29,103 bases of DNA. Origin: SLQH01 sp964612995. Lineage in GTDB: Bacteria > Planctomycetota > UBA11346. The DNA lies in assembly GCA_964612995.1 (NCBI GenBank), contig CAZTGE010000044.1, positions 1-29,103 on the forward strand, read 5' to 3'. The position numbers and the translations under genes are program-made. Shown one piece after another: positions 25,248 through 29,103 of this stretch (its first letter is position 1; the number at the start of each line of letters is the position of its first letter). The notes under the pieces were generated by a model, which saw only the letters and a list, made by a program, of their open reading frames with translations, was not told the origin of the DNA and did not search any database.

Positions 25248-26455
25248 CACCACTCCCAGGCGTCGATCAGCTCTGCGGCCGGCGTGCGTTTGCGCGCGAG
25301 GCGGACCTCGACGCCGTCGACCACCACTTCGGCCGGCAGGTCGCGCAGATTGTAGGTCGAAGCCATGCTCATGCCGTAGGCACCGGCGCAGCCGATGGCG
25401 AGGACGTCACCCACTCGCGGTTCGGCCAGCTCGCGGTCGCGGGCGAAGACGTCGCCGGACTCGCAGATGTTGCCGACGACGTCGACCCGTTGCCGCGGAC
25501 CATCTGGATTGGTGATGTTGGTGATGGGATGATAACTGCCGTACATGCAGGGCCGCACGAGGTGGTTGAAACCGGTGTCGGTGCCGACGTAGGTGCGCGC
25601 GGCGGCGGCGGTCGTTGCCGGATTGGTCTTCACGCTGGTCACCGTGGTATACAGGGTGCCGGCCTCGGCGACCAGGAACCGCCCCGGTTCCAGCCGCAGC
25701 TCGAGTTCCCGGCCATACTGCCGGCAGAAGGCGCGCATCATCCGGTCTGCCGTAGCTCCGAGCTCTGCGAGATCGATCGCCTGCTGGTCCGGACGGTAGG
25801 GCACGCCGATGCCGCCGCCGAAATCGATGAAGCGCAGGTTGGGCAGCTGGATCGCCGTGGCGAGGATGACCTCCATCGCCGCGATGAAGGCCTGGGCGTC
25901 GAGCGAGCCGGAGCCGATGTGCATGTGCGCGCCGACGACGCGGATCCCGGTCCGCTCCTCGATCGAGCGCACCTGGTTGACCTGGCTGTGATGGACGCCG
26001 AACTTGGTCAGCGGTCCGGCGGTGAGGGTCTTGGCGTGCTCGCTGTCGCCGACATCGGGGTTGAAGCGCACAGCGGCTTCGCGGGCGCCGGTGACGCCGA
26101 GGCGTTCGAGGCGGTCGAGACTGCCGCAGTTGATCAGCACGCCCTGATCCATCGCCTGTGCCATCTCGAGGTCGGTCATGTTGTTTTCGGTGTAGAGGAT
26201 GTCGGCCGGGTCCAGCCCCAGCTTGAGCCCCAAGGCGACCTCGCCCGGGCTCACCGCGTCGATGCCGTAGCCGGCTGCGATCAGCGTCCGGGCCACCGGC
26301 GGGCAGGGATTCGCCTTGATCGCGTAGAGCAGGCGCAGCGGGCGATAGGTGAACGCGGCCCGCAGGGCGTCGGCGCGCTCGCGGACGGTCTCGAGGTCGT
26401 AGACGTAGAGCGGGCTGCCGTATTCGGCGAGCAGAGGGGCGGAAGTCGGCGGCAT
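25247..26455 (-). CDS. lysA: Diaminopimelate decarboxylase
   Basis: The product is 402 residues. It converts meso-diaminopimelate to L-lysine, the last step of lysine synthesis. It is a fold type III PLP enzyme: PLP lysine Lys47 (LLYAIKANP), HMHIGSGS, the glycine loop DFGGGIGVPY, EPGRFLV, and the active-site Cys in NICESGDVF. The C-terminal GAYGMSMASTYNLRDLPAEV is typical of LysA rather than of ornithine or carboxynorspermidine decarboxylases. The ATG at 26455 has GGAGGG about 12 bases upstream, slightly long; an earlier Met at 26509 is less likely. It overlaps the downstream channel gene by one base and diverges from the XylR-like regulator. Confidence 0.93.
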   Translation of the reverse strand: MPPTSAPLLAEYGSPLYVYDLETVRERADALRAAFTYRPLRLLYAIKANPCPPVARTLIAAGYGIDAVSPGEVALGLKLGLDPADILYTENNMTDLEMAQAMDQGVLINCGSLDRLERLGVTGAREAAVRFNPDVGDSEHAKTLTAGPLTKFGVHHSQVNQVRSIEERTGIRVVGAHMHIGSGSLDAQAFIAAMEVILATAIQLPNLRFIDFGGGIGVPYRPDQQAIDLAELGATADRMMRAFCRQYGRELELRLEPGRFLVAEAGTLYTTVTSVKTNPATTAAAARTYVGTDTGFNHLVRPCMYGSYHPITNITNPDGPRQRVDVVGNICESGDVFARDRELAEPRVGDVLAIGCAGAYGMSMASTYNLRDLPAEVVVDGVEVRLARKRTPAAELIDAWEW

Positions 26456-26521
26456 GGGCGTGGGTTTCCCTCCGTGGATCGCGATGCGCCGGAGGCTAAA
26501 CCCTGCCATGCGTGGTACAAG

Positions 26522-26547
26522 CCGGCGTGACGCGCCCCCGGCGTGAC
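26522..26547. repeat. Direct repeat CCGGCGTGAC x2 between lysA and the regulator
   Basis: CCGGCGTGAC occurs at 26522-26531 and 26538-26547, 16 bases apart, in the 148-bp divergent spacer. AraC-family proteins often bind direct repeats, so this could be an operator of the adjacent regulator. No convincing -35/-10 pair was identified. Confidence 0.4.
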
Positions 26548-26603
26548 ATGCGACGGGTTCCCGGATCGCGACAAGGCGTTATCCTGTTCACCGGAGGATC
26601 ATG

Positions 26604-27713
26604 ATGCGACGCGTCGGCCTGTTGATGGACACCACGCTCGGCTATGGCCGCCGGGTGTTCACTGGGATCCGTCAATCCCTGTTGCCAGACCTGGATATCG
26701 AGTTCTGCATGGCCCCGCCATCCGGCGATGGCATCCACCGATGGATCGAGCAGGGCATCGACGGGATCATCGCCATGGTCCACGATCCCGCCGTCGGTCG
26801 GCTGCTCAGCGAATGGGGTGGGCCGGCGGTCAATGTCTCCAGCCGGCTGGAGACCCCGCTGCCGCGGGTGATCCTCGATGATGTCGCGGTCGGCGCGCTC
26901 GCCGGGGCCTACTTCCTCGATCGGCACTTCTCCCATTTCGCTTTCGTCGGGCGCACCGGCATGCGCTATTCGCTCAATCGGCAGAAGGGCTTCGCGCGGC
27001 GCGTGACCGAACACGGCTTTCGGGTCCGCGAGCTCGCCATCGATCCGGGCCAGCCGGTATCGCATCTGGCCCGCCTGTTCGCCGACCTGCCGCTGCCGCT
27101 GGCGATGTTCGTGCTCGGCGAGGACGTGGCCCGTGACGCGCTCGCGGCCTGCCGCGCCTGCGAGCTGCGGGTGCCCGATACGGTGGCCATTCTCTCCGGC
27201 AGCGACAGCGACGACCTCTGTGCCTGCCTCGCCCCGCCGGTGTCGATGATCGATCTGCCGCTCGAACGGGTGGGCGTCGAGGCGGGCGAGATGCTGTTGT
27301 GCCAGATGCGCGGCGAACCCCTGGAGCAGCCCGATCGGACCTTGCCGCCCAACGGGATCGTCGAACGTCTGAGTACCGCCTTCGAAGCCATCGACGACCC
27401 CGAGATCATCGTCGCGCTGGCCTACATCCGGCGTCGCTTCGCCGAGGACATCGGCGTCGACGACGTCGCCGAGGCGGTCGGCACCGGTCGCCGGCATCTC
27501 GAGCGTCGGTTCCAGTCGGAGATCGGCACGGGGATCTATCAGCACATCCTGCGTACCCGCATCGACCATGTGAAGGCCCTGTTGCGGCGGACCGACCTCT
27601 CACTGGCCGAGATCGCGGCCCAGACCGGCTTCGCATCCAGCCGCCACCTCTGCGCCACCTTCAAACGGGTGATCGGTGTGACGCCGACCAGCTTTCGCAC
27701 CGGAACCGCCTGA
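26604..27713 (+). CDS. XylR-like AraC-family transcriptional regulator
   Basis: The product is 369 residues. The N-terminal two thirds (about 1-265) is a periplasmic-binding/LacI-type ligand domain: RRVGLLMDTTLGYGRRVFTGIRQ, then GIIAMVHDP, and CACLAPPVSMIDLPLERVGVEAGEML. The C-terminal 100 residues are an AraC double helix-turn-helix (IGVDDVAEAVGTGRRHLERRFQSEIG, then LSLAEIAAQTGFASSRHLCATFKRVIGVTPTSFR). This matches E. coli XylR in layout; such proteins bind a sugar and activate nearby genes. The ligand is unknown; no sugar operon lies next to it. Two Met codons are possible (26601, 26604); the second gives better spacing from GGAGG. Confidence 0.9.
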   Translation: MRRVGLLMDTTLGYGRRVFTGIRQSLLPDLDIEFCMAPPSGDGIHRWIEQGIDGIIAMVHDPAVGRLLSEWGGPAVNVSSRLETPLPRVILDDVAVGALAGAYFLDRHFSHFAFVGRTGMRYSLNRQKGFARRVTEHGFRVRELAIDPGQPVSHLARLFADLPLPLAMFVLGEDVARDALAACRACELRVPDTVAILSGSDSDDLCACLAPPVSMIDLPLERVGVEAGEMLLCQMRGEPLEQPDRTLPPNGIVERLSTAFEAIDDPEIIVALAYIRRRFAEDIGVDDVAEAVGTGRRHLERRFQSEIGTGIYQHILRTRIDHVKALLRRTDLSLAEIAAQTGFASSRHLCATFKRVIGVTPTSFRTGTA

Positions 27714-27777
27714 ACCGGGCCCCCGGCGATCGATCGTATGAGCACAGCCGTTTCCCACTGATGAACGAGGACGCCCG

Positions 27778-28695
27778 ATGAGCATCCATTGGCCCACCGT
27801 CGCCTATGTCTTGCCCCTGGCGGTGGCAGTCGTCTTGCTGGTCCTGTTGATGTGGCGCTGGATGATGCGGCTGCAGCGTGGACGCGAACGCTTCATGTCG
27901 AAGGTCAAGCGCTTCGACGTGCTGCGTCGGCCGAAATCGGCCCGGGTGCGCGAGGACATCCAGGAGAGTCAGCGGGCCAAGGCCATCGACAAGGTCCGCC
28001 GGCGGTTCTCGGTGCTGCGCCGCGTGAGCCTGATCGCACTGGTCACCGTCGGCCTGCTGTTGGTGGCGATCCCTTTTCTCGGCAAGGTGCCCGCCGCGCT
28101 GGTCTCCTTGTTGGTGGCCATCAGCGGTGTGGTCGTCGGCATCGCCGCCCGGCCGCTGGTCGAGAACATGATCAGCGGTCTCGTGCTCTCGGCGGCCGAC
28201 AAGATCCACGTCGGCGACGTGCTCTACATCAACGACCAGTTCGGCAGCGTCGAGGACGTGTCCCTGACCCACACCGTGATCAAGATCTGGAACTGGCAGC
28301 GGTTGATCCTGCCCAACAGCGTGATGCTGGCCAAGGAGCTGATCAACCTGACCCACCGCGAGGAATACCTCTATACGCACGTCGAGTTCTGTTTCGCCCC
28401 CGACGCCGACTTCGCCGAGGTCAAACGCCTGGCCATCGCCGCCGTCCACGCGAGCACCTGGTACACCGAGGACTACGATCCGGAGATCTGGGTCACCGCG
28501 ATGGACCGCGATCACATCCGGTGTTGGGTCGCGGCCTGGGTCAAGGGCTCGCTCGGTGCCTGGTACCTGCGTAGCGACGTACGTACCTATCTGGTCACCG
28601 GATTCCAGGAGGCGGGCATCGCGACCCATCTCCATCGCGTGGTGGGCGAGCGTCCCTTCGGCCTGGATCCGGCTGAGGGCAACGGATCCGACTGA
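27778..28695 (+). CDS. MscS-family mechanosensitive ion channel, second copy
   Basis: The product is 305 residues. It has an N-terminal membrane segment (about 8-28), a charged stretch, two more segments (about 82-102 and 106-130), then the MscS pore and beta domain (ISGVVVGIAARPLVENMISGLVLSAADKIHVGDVLYI, followed by VIKIWNWQRLILPNSVMLAKELINLTHRE). It is shorter than and clearly different from the YbdG-like channel at 23952-25247. It probably releases solutes on hypo-osmotic shock. The ATG at 27778 has GAGGA upstream; it starts 64 bases after the regulator, on the same strand, and may share its transcript. A small-conductance channel of a plastid/archaeal-like subtype is possible. Confidence 0.88.
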   Translation: MSIHWPTVAYVLPLAVAVVLLVLLMWRWMMRLQRGRERFMSKVKRFDVLRRPKSARVREDIQESQRAKAIDKVRRRFSVLRRVSLIALVTVGLLLVAIPFLGKVPAALVSLLVAISGVVVGIAARPLVENMISGLVLSAADKIHVGDVLYINDQFGSVEDVSLTHTVIKIWNWQRLILPNSVMLAKELINLTHREEYLYTHVEFCFAPDADFAEVKRLAIAAVHASTWYTEDYDPEIWVTAMDRDHIRCWVAAWVKGSLGAWYLRSDVRTYLVTGFQEAGIATHLHRVVGERPFGLDPAEGNGSD

Positions 28696-28724
28696 GCATC
28701 GGCCGGTGTATTCCATTCCCCTGG

Positions 28725-28877
28725 GTAACTACTCAGGCCTATTCCTGTGCCCTCATAAACCACAGAGAACACAGAGAGCACAGAGGGCGGATTGGAATTC
28801 TCTCCTTCTTCTCTCCGTGTTCTCTGTGTCCTCTGTGGTAATTGTAGAAATAACTTCAGGAAGGTCTGAGCAGTTAC
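28725..28877. repeat. Nested inverted-repeat element (about 153 bp)
   Basis: Outer arms GTAACTACTCAGGCC (28725-28739) and GGTCTGAGCAGTTAC (28863-28877) match at 13 of 15 positions. Inner arms run from ACCACAGAGAACACAGAG at 28759 to its near-complement ending CTCTGTGGT at 28839. I recall this type of ACCACAGAG repeat from intergenic regions of other bacterial genomes, but cannot confirm a match here. A third copy of the outer motif, GTAACCACTCAGGCC, lies at 28896-28910. No ORF of its own is present. It follows the last gene and may end its transcript. Base composition is clearly lower in GC than in the neighbouring genes. Confidence 0.75.
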
Positions 28878-28897
28878 TCCCCTGGAAAAGTGCGCGT

Positions 28898-29103
28898 AAC
28901 CACTCAGGCCCATGGGGCATGAGTGGTTGCCGGCCATATTCGGGGCCCCATCGCACCCGATGGGGTCTGGCGTCGAGTGGTGGTGGGCGGATACGTTCCG
29001 GCGCAGCCGATCCGCCCACGCCTGAATCTGCAGGCAGATTCAGGCGATCCACGACAAAGCCAGGGGGGTGGGTCCTCACGCAGTGAGGACCGTAGGGGCG
29101 AAG
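28898..29103. repeat. Cluster of short palindromes at the right end
   Basis: Consecutive perfect hairpins occur here: AACCACTCA/TGAGTGGTT (28898-28928), a CCCCATC/GATGGGG pair near 28948-28965, GGGCGGAT/ATCCGCCC (28985-29017), a 12-bp stem CGCCTGAATCTG with a 4-base loop (29019-29046), and GGTCCTCAC/GTGAGGACC with a 3-base loop (29071-29091). The last bases, GTAGGGGCGAAG, look like the start of another repeat unit that runs off the window. No gene is visible between 28696 and the end. Confidence 0.7.

Noticed and set aside
23100..25355. Long plus-strand open frame opposite the MORN and channel genes (also 2517-4953, 4757-6397, 7695-8699 plus and 13045-14487 minus)
   Set aside because: These frames are antisense to well-identified genes, are rich in Gly/Ala/Arg/Asp, have no recognisable motifs, and are expected in GC-rich DNA where stop codons are rare.

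Overview
The window is a high-GC bacterial chromosome segment built around a complete molybdenum-nitrogenase operon. Reading leftward from the middle, the minus strand carries nifH, nifI1, nifI2, nifD, nifK, nifE, nifN, nifB, nifV, a thioredoxin-fold [2Fe-2S] ferredoxin and a GNAT acetyltransferase (12403 down to 1560). A NifA-type sigma-54 activator (nifA) is divergent on the plus strand. NifI1/NifI2 between nifH and nifD, a short NifK, and a NifD with a large insertion near residues 397-455 are the pattern of the anaerobe-type (group II/III) nitrogenases, not the classical proteobacterial type. No vnfG/anfG lies between nifD and nifK, so this is a Mo enzyme.

The operon combines structural genes (HDK), cofactor assembly (ENBV), post-translational PII-type control (I1, I2) and an electron carrier. 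The 407-bp nifH-nifA intergenic region has a GG-N10-GC sigma-54 promoter match facing each way. That suggests nifA is itself sigma-54 dependent, possibly autoregulated. A perfect 10-bp-stem palindrome lies between nifK and nifE, where it could set the ratio of HDK to ENBV expression. nifX, nifU, nifS, nifQ, nifW and nifZ are not in the window.

Left of the operon are a 163-bp inverted-repeat element (MITE-like), ltaE and an imperfect 90-bp tandem repeat. Right of nifA are ordinary accessory or housekeeping genes: a membrane Zn peptidase, a ceramidase-like protein, a D-2-hydroxyacid dehydrogenase, a MoxR ATPase, a secreted coiled-coil protein, a heparinase II/III-like protein, a hemerythrin, a MORN-repeat lipoprotein, two MscS-type channels, lysA and a XylR-like AraC regulator. 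The right end is a cluster of palindromic repeats.

A 100-N scaffold gap (18876-18975) is flanked by identical 55-bp sequences, which looks like an unmerged k=55 assembly overlap. A second copy of the 163-bp element, in inverted orientation and about 92% identical by hand count, starts at the edge of that gap.

Taxonomy is uncertain. Several right-hand families (ceramidase-like, heparinase-like, XylR-like regulator, MoxR, YugP-like peptidase) resemble those common in Planctomycetota/Lentisphaerota/Verrucomicrobiota, whereas ltaE looks like the roughly 345-residue proteobacterial form. My best guess is an anaerobic or microaerobic diazotroph of the PVC group, held weakly.
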